Shown: positions 32,082 to 48,444, counted from the stretch's first letter. The stretch is DNA of 64,000 bases from Cristatella mucedo (GCA_009760855.2 WPIO01000026.1:1873501-1937500); one strand, 5' to 3'. A program made the numbers and translations. The notes: generated by a model not told the origin, from the sequence alone.

Positions 32082-32406
32082 CAACGGGAGGCGGGGCCAC
32101 GGCCGACAGCACGCCAATTGGATTGGATTCGATTTGGCGACGCTCCTCTTTTGAGGCTCGCCGACACCCGGTGCATCTTCATGTGCACACACTAGCTCTG
32201 GCGAGTGGCGGATTGCGGAAAATACAATTGTGCCAACAGGTGCTTGGAGGACTTACTGCGAGTCTCGGCTACTGGGCCGTGGATGGTCAGGCGACATCGA
32301 ATTGGTCCTGGTAGCTGATTCTTGCAAGGAAGGTGCTCACGCTAGCTTAATATCCTACAGTTCTCGTTGCGCTTTAGTGGCATGCTGACAGTCTTGTTTT
32401 TTCATA

Positions 32407-32412
32407 ATTAAA
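32407..32412 (+). promoter_or_regulatory. candidate polyadenylation signal ATTAAA
   Basis: First plausible signal downstream of the receptor stop (about 325 bases). The site of cleavage cannot be seen. Confidence 0.3.
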
Positions 32413-32846
32413 GCATATGTGGCCCTTGATGGCCGGCTGATACTTTCGGCCAAACAGTGAGGCAAAACCAAGCATCACGATCGACACGACGTGAAACTAG
32501 AATAGCCTGCGAATGTCATAAGCCGTCACCAAATATTCACATCCCACCATCCCTGCAGTGCCCATCTGTACAGAGATATATGACGACGATCAAGAGGTCT
32601 GTGCAAGGCTGTTATTCTGGTGGAAATGTTGACCTGCAGTGGATGAGACTTGATAAATCCGGTCTGGCTATTGACAGAGATGAAAGAAAATGATCCAGAG
32701 TCATTATCAGTGCGTTTAATGTAAGCTAAGGAATGTTAATTCACATAATTTCTAGAATCTCTAAAGATTTATTACACAAGGTTGTGCTAGGAGAAGTACC
32801 TGCATTACAAAGAGTGCTGAATGCACGGCAAAATATACATTGACGA

Positions 32847-32997
32847 GCTGGTTTGGTCCAGCGGTTAAGGTGCTCGCCCCGACCAAGGTCTGGCTGAGGT
32901 CGTGGGCTCGAGCCCCAAAGCGTATGTGAAGCGCCTGAATAGAGATTAAGTTCTCTTGGGGCGCTATACAAATGAATTTTATTTATTTATTTATATT
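32847..32997 (+). mobile_element. SINE family 1, best-preserved copy
   Basis: About 150 bases. The tRNA-like head has A box TGGTCCAGCGGTTAAGG and B box GGGCTCGAGCCC. The body AAGCGCCTGAATAGAGATTA and AGTTCTCTTGGGGCGCTATA has the same stem sequence and length as the LINE-A 3' hairpin. It is followed by CAAATGAATTTT and an (ATTT)n tail. No coding capacity; such elements rely on a partner LINE for reverse transcription. Confidence 0.88.
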
Positions 32998-35448
32998 TAC
33001 CTTGGCACCTAGTGGTGTGCAAGCAGCGTGCATCTAAAGAAGCATGACATGTTCCATACCTTCCCGGGAGTTCAGGTCTCTTCATATATGTACCTTTATG
33101 TTTACTAGCATCCGTTCAGCTAACAGCCTTTTTAAGTTTGCATTGACAGAGACCTCGTCTTCATTTACACAAAATTGTTTCCGTTGATAGCATATAACGC
33201 CGATCGGCCTACCTACCATCAAATGCTATTTCAACTCTTGCTACTTCTGAAACTAAACACAGGGATGTTCCCTATGCTATCTTACCCGATGGCTATACAG
33301 ACAGCTCATCAATTCTACCAAGTACACGTTTCATCGAGCGTTTGTTTTAACTAGCAGCTGAAAATTTCAGCCTAACACTTAGCAAGAACACAGTTGTCCG
33401 TTATGCAGAGCTGACACCTATTGGTCCCTTTAAAATAAGCGACACTTGCTTCGGTGTCTGAGCGCCATACCTGTCCAGTCAATGATCTCGAAGTAAATCC
33501 ATCGTGGCAAGATTTTGTTTGCCTATCCCATTTAGTGATACCACTTTTAGGCCACTCAGATACTGCAGACCCATTTCAGTATAGTTTTGTGTCTATATCG
33601 AGGCGTTAAAACACTTCAACCAAACTGCGGTTGAAAAATACAAGAAAAGCATCTTAGTTGACAACCAGCACTAACAGACTTCGAATGATAGAAAATTTAG
33701 GCTCATTGCCATTTAATCTGTGCCGAGCATGTTTAGCATAGCTGAGACCACAGGTGTCCTATGTGATTGGTTGCTGAGACCTGAGTAGTCAGCACCTTTT
33801 TGGTGACATATGGAGCCGGAGAAAAATGCATCAGTTTGAGCCGGTCTGCTTATGCAGAGCTTATGTTGCGAGAGATATTCCACAATAAACAGCGAGACGG
33901 CCATCTGAAGATCGATACTGCTAAGCGGGTCGCCGGGTGCAACGCACTTCTACGCCGGTAAACTTGAACACAACCGTAAGAGCTCCATAGGTAGCCAGGG
34001 CGAAAGAGCACCTTTAACTTGGCGAGAGCATGCGGGCACAAATGAAGGCCTGAGCACGGATGCTTGCAGCATTCTCCACCGCTGTAACTCAATCTGCGTA
34101 ATCAGAGCGGGTCGTGGGTGTAAGATAAAAGCCATTCGTGCAGTGACTAGCTCTAAACTGCAACATGACCCAACCGCAGCAGCACTGACCTAAGTCTAAT
34201 CCTGGATGCCAGTAATCCAATGGACGCTTCATCTAGCCAAGTTAACTGGATTACTCTGTAAAAATGTCCCGTGGAAATTATTCAGTCAATTCAATGCGAA
34301 ATTTAGCCTGGCTTCATGGATAAAATGTAATAGCGTGTGATGCTACAGTCAGATTTCTATGCTATTTAAAGCCGTTTCCTGGAGCAAATAAGCAAATAGG
34401 AAAATATGTGATTGACTGCAATCCCCGAGGACAGCGAGGATAACTATACCGGTGCAAAGCTTCTAGAGTCTGTACATAAACAGAAAGCCTTACTGATCCT
34501 CCGAATCCCTATAAAGTATTGCTGGAAGCAAAAAGAATCCATCGTCACTGCACGGAAGTAGAACAGAAGTGTGAATATTAAAGTTCAGGTAAGGCATGCA
34601 GTGAATACTCAGATTGGGTGCACACATGACTGCTCCTCCAATGTAGTAAGATCGAAGATTGACAATAACTTACCACAGCCCTTGCAAGCATTACACCAGA
34701 CTACTGTCTCAGTAAATCATGCAACAGCCCAAAGCTGTGTTTCCCAACAAACGTTTCTGGGCTGGTGGTGAGGTTGTATTGCTCCCTGATGAGTCTGTCA
34801 CAGCCAATTTACCTAGGACTCATGCACGCCCCTCCGTTATTGGAGTTTACGTTGAGGAAAGCTTGAAACGATCGGCATTCAGGCATTTGGATGCTCTGCT
34901 CTGAATTTCGCAGAGAGGTAGGTGGCTGGCATCTATTGGTCGACGTTGGAAGTTGTCGCTGTGGTAGCAGAGCAATCAAAATCTGACACCTGAGAGAGTG
35001 GAGAACTCTTTTCCTACTGCTTCAAATTATGTCGCAGCTCAAATCGCTCACTAGGCGTAGGCCACGGGTGAAGCATGGGGCGAGCCTTAACCCTCGGTGA
35101 GCTGGCGAACTGAGCCACAAAACACTGCCTTCCTCTAGCCACCACGACTTATCAATAGCGTGCAAAAGTTATTTACGATAGCACTATATAAAGGTAGATA
35201 TTTGGAAGACTGCTGTTTGCAACGAACGTATCGGAATGAGGCTGTTAGGTAAGAGCTTGTGCCTCTCTAAACACTTTGATTAAGGGGCGGTCCTTCGTTA
35301 AAACTGAGTGCCGAAGCTACGGAAACGATTACGCCAGAGAAGACAGCATAATGTCAGTGAAAAGCGCTAGTTGATAGGCTATAGCCTCAGCTACCGGATG
35401 CCATGCATTCAATCACAGCGACGGTAAGGTAACTCCTTATTTATTTCT
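32998..35448. other. unrecognised intergenic sequence
   Basis: No open frame of note and no family motif. Near 35080-35125 the minus strand shows GTGGCTCAGTTCGCC, tRNA-like but unsupported. Confidence 0.4.
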
Positions 35449-36385
35449 TAATAATAGTAATCATATTAATATTGCACTTGATACAGCACCCTCGGAGAAC
35501 TCGATCTCTTTCTAGGCGCTTTACATTTGCTGCAAAGGGAAACTCGATTGATATCCTGCTTGATAATCGACATGAATAACATGGTTAAGGGTGACATGCA
35601 CAGGGTCAGCATGCAAGTGTGGTTAGTGGCAGCATGCACAGTGTCAGCACGGATAAGCACATGAAGGACGAATCACGGGGACCCACTAAATGCTGTCCTA
35701 AAGAGGTGTATTCAAGTTCTTTTTAGATTTGGTCAAGTCTGGGGATGTTGTGAGGCAAGTCGGGAGTGAGTTCCAGGCTTTGAGAGCATACGAGCTAAAT
35801 GCACGGTCTCCAAAGGATTTCAGGTTTGTACGGGGTATTGGTAAACTGTTGGATTCCGAAAAGCGGGTGGTACGATGCTTGGCTTGATGGGGGAGTATAT
35901 CTGAGAGATAGGCTTGAGCCAAAGAATGAAGTGACCTCAAAGTGAGTGAAAAACCTTGAAGTTGATCCGTTGCTTGACTAGGAGCCAGTTCAGGTCGGAA
36001 AAAAGTGGTGTGGTGTGGCAAATGCGACGCTCACGACAGATAAGCCGAGCTGCGGAGCTTAGCATCAGCTGTAATCGCCTGATTGCAGATGCCGGTAGGC
36101 CAGCAAGCAGCGAGTTACAGAAGTAAAGACGGGATATTACAAATGCGCGGACCAACTTGGACGTGGTATCCTTATCTAAAAAAGTCCAAGTTTTAGAAAT
36201 TTTATGTAGCTGAAAGTAGGCAGACTTGATTGTAGAGCTGAAGTGGTCGTCTAACGAGAGGTCACTTTGGAACATGACACTTAGATTTCGAGCCGATTCA
36301 ACGGGAGACATGCTGGCAGAGCCAATTTTGAGCTTCAGCCTTTGCAATTTCTGAATCACACCGAGTTTGCCCATTCTTGCCATCC
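35449..36385 (-). mobile_element. LINE-A copy, 3' half of ORF2 plus 3' UTR
   Basis: The minus-strand frame 36383-35937 reads VIQKLQRLKLKIGSASMSPV through LYFCNSLLAGLPASAIRRLQ to WLLVKQRINFKVF. It continues, one base out of frame, at 36021-35698 with FSLTLRSLHSLAQAYLSDIL and NLKSFGDRAFSSYALKAWNS. The 3' UTR, hairpin and ATT-rich tail follow at 35449-35530. 5' truncated just after the reverse transcriptase core, with one visible frameshift. Confidence 0.92.
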
Positions 36386-40269
<3,884 letters not shown>

Positions 40270-40277
40270 TCTCTCTC

Positions 40278-40372
<95 letters not shown>
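40270..40372. repeat. (CT)n microsatellite
   Basis: About 103 bases of CT repeat with a single CTAT interruption. Confidence 0.97.
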
Positions 40373-40373
<1 letters not shown>

Positions 40374-41489
40374 ATGCGGACCTGTACCTTAAAGAACATA
40401 GGCACATGATTAGATAGTACTGAAAAGTGCCCAATCAGAAGCTACTTGGTTTTGATGTGTCACTTGGACTTCATTATACACACATTATTGGTTCAGAAAA
40501 ATCGTCTTAGTTTTTTGAAATTTTAGCCAGATCATGTGTAAATAAAACTGCTAAGTCAAAATTGAAAGCGACATATTGGTGCGTAAGCTGTCATATAAGG
40601 TGGCACTGATAATTTTATGCTACCGCGGAGTGCACGCAGCAGAAAAAGGCAGCCTACAGGCGCTCGTGTCCAGAAAGACTGCCAGTAATGAATGTCTTCT
40701 GTAGGCTAATTTTAAAGCTTGACCATTGCCACCCGCGACTACCTCGGCCATCACCATTCAGCCGTTTCTTGGTTGATCTCCTGGCTACATGCACGTGCGA
40801 TGAGAGCCGCTTTCTTTCAGCAGCGAAACTTTGCTTCGGTCAACTCTCGGCTGCAGCCATATTGCTAGCACTTCTGCATTATGCGTGCAAACTCTGGATC
40901 TGACACATTTAGTACAGTTTAAGGTAAAAGCCGGTGTGACTACAGAAATTGTGTTGCTCGCCTTCGCCACGAAGACTGGACGGTTGAATTTCGTGACTAC
41001 TGTGACCACCACACGAGAGATCAGACGGCACGTGCGAGCCAATTTGATCTAGTCTGAAGCATGCCGACGACTAAAGCTCAGACTGTCAGTCGATTAGAGA
41101 TTGGCCAAGCAGAATCGATTGATGAGTAGTCGCCGCGAGCCTAGCAGCAGCTTGCACAATCGAAGTATTACCTGAAGCAGCAGACAGCACGCCATCTCCA
41201 TTAGCGATTGATGAAGATCCATCTGCGGCCTTTGTGCGGCAGCGCTTGGGAAGCCATATAAAAGGCAATCGCAAGCTGAGCTGGGTGAGTGACATAAGGA
41301 GTCTGACCATTATTCCGTTTCATCTTGCCATTCAGTTTTAGGATAATGAATAGCAAGTAACCAAGCCCAAGAATCACACAATAATTGGTTGATTATATTC
41401 CCACCTTTAATAGGCTCTAGACATTCCTATAGACCTTTCTGGTGGAGCCATAGTGCCGTTCGTTTTAGAGATTCGTGAAGTTTGATCAG

Positions 41490-41493
<4 letters not shown>

Positions 41494-41533
<40 letters not shown>
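41494..41533. repeat. (CT)n microsatellite
   Basis: About 40 bases of pure CT repeat. Confidence 0.95.
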
Positions 41534-41534
<1 letters not shown>

Positions 41535-42134
41535 GCATCAGTTTCATGGTTAGGCACTGATCCACAGCTGGTTTGTAAACGTCCATTAGTGTTTCAAAAG
41601 CCATAAAAAACTGACGAGACTCGATAGCTAACGAGATACGGTTTATCTTATCTCGCTCACCTAAGCGAGCCACGTCAGGTGATAAGATAAGTGTACCTGT
41701 TATTTACAAAAACACTGCTGAGTAAAACAATGGTACAGTAGCTTCTATATGAAATCAGTTAAAATTGAGCTTGAAGCGTGGCGTGATCAAACTATGCATT
41801 AACGTCATGATGTCAGGATCTTAGGACTGCAATTATAATGAGAGAGAGTGATATGATACCACTATCTTTGTGCCGAAGAATTTTTTCCGGCTGCGATATT
41901 TCAAGCTAGAAATAATTCTGTCTTGCATTTTTATGCCAACGTAATCTAAAGGAGCGATGGTGAGATCATCAGCTCACCCGTAGAGACTGACAAGGCTTGA
42001 ATAAAGAATGTCGTGGTCTTGCATATAACTTTATCGCCCTAAGCGATCATCCGTAGTAGCTCTAGTAAGAATTAAACGAAACTACGGGTAACTTTCAAAG
42101 TCAGAAACAGCGTTTGACTGTTCACTGGCTATAA

Positions 42135-42268
42135 ATTAATTTATTTGTTTAGCGCCCAAGAGAACTTAATCTCTATTCAGGTGCTTCACATATGCCTCGG
42201 GGCTCGAGCCACCATCTCAGCCAGACCTTGGTCGGGGCGAGCACCTTAACCGCTGGACCAAACCAGAT
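42135..42268 (-). mobile_element. SINE family 1 copy
   Basis: Minus strand: CTGGTTTGGTCCAGCGGTTA, GGTGCTCGCCCCGACCAAGG, GGTGGCTCGAGCCCC, GTGAAGCACCTGAATAGAG and CTTGGGCGCTAAACAAATAA. Closely similar to the copy at 32847. Confidence 0.87.
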
Positions 42269-42799
42269 CAGCAATCAGCAAGCTTCTTGTTGAGCGCTCT
42301 CAACAAAGCATTGTCTTTGCTTTTTTTTGGGTACCTCATAATCGCATGCATCTAGACACTAATAAATATTTTTGCTCAGTACACGCATGCTGGGCAGCAT
42401 CAAGCGCATGTCCGGCCGGCGCCGAGCCGCATTAGTCTGAGGATGCATGCACTGTCACGCACGACGATTGCTTAATACAATTTACAATAAGATGCCTGCA
42501 TCTTCAACTTGGATAGGTACAATGCAAACGAGAAACCCAACACTGATTCACAGACTCCTTGAAATGTCTGTGCCTAAACAAAATAATGCTGAAGTTGGGA
42601 CGGCCGAGGCAATAATAAGTAGAAAATACATAGATCATTCATATGCAAACTACTTTTAAAGATATTCTGTTAAAAGGCACTTGAAACTGTAGAATTAAAA
42701 AATTATAGCTGCGTAATCGATCGAATGTGAATAAAAATGTTCAGCATTTGCAATCGAGATCAAAACTGTAGCTCCGTGTGCTTTTCATACTATCGTACT

Positions 42800-43254
42800 C
42801 ATTAATGAGTGTTTTTTTTCCCAATCTTCAAGTGTGTGTCACAAGGTTTTCAGACGATCAAGATGCTACCTCGCATACTCGCGGTGTCGTTACGAGCTCT
42901 TTTAGTTCACTCCTACAGCATGTCTTCTGTGCATGTTTCTTCTGATGTACGCCAAGAGTTCGGTGGTGCTCGTAGAGCAAGCTGCTGTGGCAGTGCCAGG
43001 GCTTCCGGAGCCAACGGAAAGCATCTGTACCCACGCTTACTTGCCGCCACACTAGTTCTTCTGCTAGAAAGACTGCTAGGTCTGCTAGCTACTCCCCGCG
43101 ATCTCTCTTTAGGACAGCTGCTAATTTCTTAGATGCAGTAGTAATGACGCTGACGGAAACCTCGGAGCTGCCGCTTACACTGTATGCTTTTAAAGTATTG
43201 CCCGCTCTTTTAGTAATAGGCCGTTAGTGTAAGCTGCTTTACCCTCGACAATCA
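42800..43254 (+). other. possible LINE-A 5' region
   Basis: A 107-codon frame (42809-43132) without a recognised domain directly precedes endonuclease-like sequence. It could be the 5' part of a LINE-A copy (ORF1 or UTR), since no other copy in the window reaches this far upstream for comparison. Unproven. Confidence 0.25.
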
Positions 43255-43685
43255 TTTTAACACTTTTTTTTATATTACTGAGACCTGTCTGAAGTCGCCT
43301 GACTATCTAGATAGCGCCAATGAATTTCTCGAAGCATGAACTAACAAACCCAGAAGGTCTCTCCTTTCTAAACTCAATCTCTAAAAACTAGTAATAAAGT
43401 GGTCTTCGCTGCAAATATCTTTTTCAATTACGAACCTTTCCCAGTTCCTCCTAAACGATCAATTGAATCTCTTGTTTTATGGCAAGCTAGTGATAGGTTT
43501 CCGATGGCGGCGGGAATTTATCGTCCACCAAGCTGCAATGCGTCTCAGACCTCTTTATTCTTTGCCATAGGAATCACCATTTAATCCTATGTGTTCCGAC
43601 AAACTTACACTGTCTTAGTCTACCCCACCAGGCCAAGCATCGTACCACCCGCTTTTCGGAATCCAACAATCTACAAATACATAAT
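43255..43685 (+). mobile_element. LINE-A endonuclease fragment, internally deleted
   Basis: FYITETCLKSPDYLDSANEF corresponds to the N-terminal part of the apurinic-like endonuclease domain. At 43400-43560 the translation FNYEPFPVPPKRSIES and then FPMAAGIYRPPS matches FNFQPFAVPSKQSFES...LPMVTVVYRPPS of the 55.5 kb copy. At 43621-43680 the sequence jumps to the C-terminal QAKHRTTRFSESN segment, so the middle is missing. Confidence 0.8.
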
Positions 43686-43689
43686 TTAT

Positions 43690-44045
43690 TATCTTATGTT
43701 CTGACGCAGGTCGGGATGGAGTTCCAGGCTTTTGGAGCAAACGAACTAAATGCACGGTATCCAAAGGATTTAAGGTTTCTCCGAGGTATTTCTAGGCTGC
43801 TGGATTCCGAAAAGCGGGTGGAACGATGCTTGGCCTGGTGGGTAGTATATCTGAGAGATAGGCTGGAGCCATAGAATGAAGGGACCTAAAAGTGAGCGAC
43901 AAAACCTTAAAGTCAATCCGTTGCATGACCGGTAGCCAGTACAGGTCGGCGAGAAGTGGAGTAATTTGGCAACTGAGACGCTCACGACAGACAAGTCTAG
44001 CTGCCGAGTTTTGCACCATCTTTAATCACCCGATTGCACATATAA
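43690..44045 (-). mobile_element. LINE-A C-terminal coding fragment (inverted)
   Basis: Minus strand: VQNSAARLVCRERLSCQITP, LYWLPVMQRIDFKV and LTFRSLHSMAPAYLSDILP, then the PGQASFHPLFGIQQ region and beyond. It lacks the 3' UTR. Its 43787-43847 part is the inverted partner of 43621-43680. Confidence 0.88.
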
Positions 44046-44249
44046 CGCTTCCGCAAGCGGAATTAACTGCTTCACACTGTGGATAGAAAAAAAGAACCGT
44101 TTCTCAGCTGCTGCTGCACGAACTGGAATCACTCAGGTAGGTTTTTCAAGAAACGCGTATTGCTCAACTTACTTACTAATACTGAGATATTGATGTGATA
44201 AAATATAAATTAATCAATTCGTAACTGATCTGTTTTTATTTCACAGGGA

Positions 44250-46345
44250 AAAATGGCGGAGAATGTGAATACTAGCAAAAACGAAAAATTGATGCAGAAG
44301 GAAGACTTTTCAAAGCATCTTGGACTGTAGACTATTTTGTAATAGAACGCTTCGGTAGGATAATGTGCCTAATTTGCCAAGAAACAATTGCCGTTGCAAA
44401 GGAGTACAATGTTAAGCGACATTTTTCAACAAAACATGGAGACAGGTACAACAGCCTGACTGGTCAACTTCGAATTGATCGCGTGAACTCGTTGAAACAG
44501 AGCGTCATCGGACAGTAGTCATTGTTTACAGCAGTCAGCAATAAGTCTGAGGCTTCAACCAAAGTAAGTTTTTTAATAGCTGAAGCTATAGCTAAGCGCG
44601 GGAAAGCATTTTCCGATGGTGAATTTGTTAGTGAATGCCTCAGGCTGTTTACTGGTGTGGTCTGTCCAGAAAAGAAGTCAGAAGTAGAGAAAGTCAGTCT
44701 TTCTCATCAAACGGTTGCGAGAAGAGTTGACGAGCTCGCATCCAACATAGAAGAAAGTCTCACTAAAAGACCTGCTGAATGCGAATTTTATTCTCTTGCG
44801 CTCGACGAAAGCACGGACAATAGCGATACGGCTCAACTGTCAGTGTTTGTACGCGGAGTAACAGGAAAGTTTGTCATTATCGAAGAGCTGTTGGATATAT
44901 GTTCGATGAAGGGCACTACAACGGGTAGGGATATTTTGGATCAGATCAAGAGGGTCCTCACAAAATTTAATCTTCCTGAAACTAAATTGATTGGTTTAAT
45001 TACAGATGGAGCCCTTTCAATGACAGGTAGACACAATGGATTTGTATCTTTCATGGTAAAATTAGTACTTCACAAAATTGTCAGTCATCACTGCATCATC
45101 CACCAAGAACAGCTATGTGCAAAGGTCTTGAGCATGCAACATGTAATGGACAATGTAGTTTTAACAGTCAATGTGATATGGTCTCGTACGCTAAACCACA
45201 GACAATTTTAGGCTTTCCTTGAAGAGTTGGGATCAGATCATTGTGATGTTATTTATTTCTGCCAAGTCCGTTGGTTAAGTAGGGCAAACATGCTAGCCAG
45301 GTTTTGGTCACTTCGGGACGAAATAAAAACATTTATGACAGAAAAGGGAAAATATGTTGGCTTCCTCGATGACCAGCAGTGGTTGAATGACTTGGCTTTT
45401 TTGGTGGACATGACCAAACATCTTGCAGATCTTAATGTCAAACTCCAAGGTAAGGATCAACTGGTCCATAAAATGTATGAGTGTGTTGTCGCATTTTTGC
45501 AAAAGCTGAAACTTTTCCGGAAACACTTAGATCAGAAGAAACTGTTACATTTCACAACACTAGCTACAAGATCGCCTGAAACACTGGCTCATATAAAGTA
45601 CTCAACTCTTGTTAGCAAACTTGTTGATTAATTCGAAGAGAGGTTTCAGGATTTCCAACAACATTTGGATGACATGAACATGATTAGACCTTGTTACCTT
45701 TTACAAGCAGTATGTTTCATCCGAGTCTTTTCCTAACCTAGCCAAACATGCTCGCAGGTATATTGCACTTTTGGCAGCACATATTGCTGTGAACAGCTTT
45801 TTTCCAGACTAAAAAATGTGAAAACAAAGACTCGATCCGTTCTCACGGATGAACATTTATCAGGAATACTTAGAATTGCCACATCCACGGTTACAGCAGA
45901 TGTCGACTTTTTATGCAAACAGAAACAATGCCAAATATCTCATTGATGCCTGCAGTGCAGAAGACATTGAATACCTGTGGCATTTAATTAATCTGAGGAC
46001 ATTAATATTATGCGAGTCCTTGTCATGTAATTTTGTAAGTTTTATAAGTTTCTGTCTTCAAGTTATTAAAATAAAAATCCAAAAGTAAAAGATTGGACAT
46101 AATATCTGTCGAATTATTTTCCAGGACATATGATTACATTTTTAACTTTTGTTATTTTTAATTGTAATTATGCTAAAAATACTATTGTATTGTGGTTTAT
46201 TTATTAAGTATAATAGTAACAGTCATACTAAATTACGATCTTATTTTCTGATGCGGTCAACTACGCCAATTTACATGTGACCCCGGGACCTTTTAAATTT
46301 TTTAAATGTGGCCCCCCCAACGCAAAAAGGTTGGACACCCCTACT
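44250..46345 (+). pseudogene. hAT-superfamily transposase relic (GTF2IRD2/ZBED-like type)
   Basis: Cut-and-paste DNA transposase pseudogene. A BED-type zinc finger is visible near 44364-44450 (CLIC...RHFSTKH). The catalytic core follows at 44522-45211, with SLALDESTDNSDTAQLSVFV and LITDGALSMTGRHNGFV holding the two catalytic-region Asp residues. FCQVRWLSRANMLARFW occurs at about 45260, and the C-terminal dimerisation motif STYCCEQLFSRLKNVKTK near 45775-45830. In-frame stops lie at 44516, 45209 and about 45629, with frameshifts near 44310 and 45765 and a deletion near 45720. The right terminus AAAAGGTTGGACACCCCTA (to about 46342) resembles hAT ends. No left terminus was found; LINE-A sequence lies there. 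Confidence 0.88.
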
Positions 46346-47965
46346 TTAGAGAATAGCTTGAGCATAATTTAGAGTTATCTAGAGATCCAATTGTACCACC
46401 AGCTCAAAGCAAAAGCGTGACACTGTGAACTTCGGGCAACTAAACTGAGTGCCCAAGATAATTATTTTAACTAGGCTTGTCTGTGTGCAGAAAATGTGGT
46501 TTTTTCATGTGACTAGAAACCTCGAAAAAAAATTTTAGAGGCGTAAAAGGCGTCCGAGGGTAAGGCTGGCTATCGAGAATTTTTCTATCATCCACATTCA
46601 ATTGGCTTCCGCCTCCGATTCATTATCACTTATGAGCGTATACGTTTCCGTTGATTATTTTGGGTATGGGATTAAAGAGTTCTTAGCTCTTAAGACAAGA
46701 TTTCCGGATCCGAATACCGCACGGATCGGATTTTTACAAGTGCTTTCCGAGTTTCTAATATATAAATACACACTCGACAAACCTCCCTTTTATTTCCTTG
46801 TGTCAACTCTTTGCACATGTTTCTGATTCAAGACATAGTATTACATAGTATCAAGCAAGCGCCTTTTATACGCCATGGCTCTGCGGCGGTTAAATAGATG
46901 ATAATCGTCTCAATAGGAATCTCTGAACTCAATTTTTCAGCGATGTACTATCAGGCTTTAACACTGCCGTAAGGCTAGCGCCATAACCGCCTGAGCATCT
47001 TTGCTCAAAAGCGGACCATCCGGCTTTGGCAAATTCAAAGCCTAAGCGGCCCATAGAATCCATCTCGCACAAGCCCGAGAGATCGAGAATTATTGCTTGG
47101 TTACGAGCCCGGCATCACGGAAGTGATTAGCATGAAACTCAGTCGCAAAGCTAGCAATGACGGCTGAAAACAACGTGCCACAGTGGGCTGCAGGAGATGA
47201 TAAGATATCGTTAAGTAAGAGCGGTGGAACCTGGGGCTCCACAGCCTGGAACTGCAATGCAAAATTTTCAGTCACCAACATTTCATAAACAAAAACATGT
47301 AATAGCCAATCCATTATCCGTAGAGGACATGCAGGCGCGATGTGAATGATACAGGTGCAGCTGTCTGGCATCAGGTAGGTGTAAAGTAACGTCGTGGTTC
47401 GATGTAAGAATTATCTTCAGCAGCAAATCTTAATGGTAACATCACAGTTCTATCATCAGATAATGGTAATAATATTGATAAGCCATTTTATATTGTGCCC
47501 AGATAACTTTATCCCTAGTCTTGCTCTTTACAACTCCCTGCGAGATGTAGAAAACCAGTTAGTGAATAGAAATCTGGCTTTCCTGCTTATGTAAGCACGC
47601 AAAAGCACGAAATCACTATGCTAAGACAACCATAAAGAAGTACATCATAGACTCGTGGCAAATGTTTACTTTGACCGCGGCTTGGCAACACTTACTCAAT
47701 CGTGCCCGCACAAACAAAGCACGCAGGGGGAAAAGATAGGTCTGTTTGTGTGCTACTTAAAAAGCACAAGCCGCTGTTGCCAGAAATCGCAAAGTGCAAA
47801 GTTTATTTGTAAGTTATTAAGCATCGACGAAAAATTCACTCAGACAGATAAAAGGCTGCGTTAACCCAGCAGGTTTTCATCTTCATTTTGAATTTCAGCT
47901 TTCAGGTCAAGAAACGCCGCCGCCGCCGCGATGTCGGTCGCTTGGTAGACAGCTCCGGGAGCATA
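46346..47965. other. unrecognised intergenic sequence
   Basis: Nothing secure. Around 46955-47010 the minus strand has a GCTCAGGCGGTTATGGCG that could be an A-box-like trace. Frames are short. Confidence 0.35.
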
Positions 47966-48345
47966 GAAGCTTGTCTTCATGGATCTCTTGGATCTCGTGG
48001 GTCTCCGTTCGATCTCGTGGGTCTCCACGTGGGTCTCTACGTGGATCTCGTGGGTCTCCGTCGATCTCCGTCGATCTCGTGGGTCGTTGGTCTCCACGTG
48101 GATATCGTGGATCTCGCGGGCCTCCACGCGGATTGCGTGGATCTTGTGAATTTCGTGGGTCTCCGTGGATCTCTTGGGCCTCCACGCGAATCTCATAGAT
48201 CTCTACGTGGATCTCGTGGGTCTCCGTGGGTCTCCCTGTGGATCTCATGGATCTCCGTGGGTCTCCACGTGGATCTCCGTGGGTCTCCACGTGGATCTCC
48301 GTGGGTCTCCGTGGATCTCGTGGGTCTATGTGGATCTGAAGCCAG
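47966..48345. repeat. minisatellite of GTGGATCTC / GTGGGTCTCC units
   Basis: About 380 bases of tandem 10-12-base units, alternating CGTGGATCTC and CGTGGGTCTCC variants. A 22-base dimer (ACGTGGATCTCC plus GTGGGTCTCC) is clearest at 48255-48320. Because the unit lacks stops in most frames, long repetitive frames occur on both strands (153, 162 and 111 codons). These are not taken as genes. Confidence 0.93.
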
Positions 48346-48444
48346 CTAAGGGCACAAGTAATTGGCATAAAGGGCCAAAGGGGCGACTGGTGCAACGGGA
48401 GGCCTAAAGTGCAGTTAACTCAATTAGGTCAACTGGGCAAGCGA

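Noticed and set aside
48255-48345. regular short repeats as a CRISPR array
   Set aside because: Units are contiguous, without unique spacers, in a eukaryotic context.
47861-48395. 153-, 162- and 111-codon frames on both strands
   Set aside because: They follow the minisatellite unit on both strands equally; no non-repetitive coding sequence extends them.
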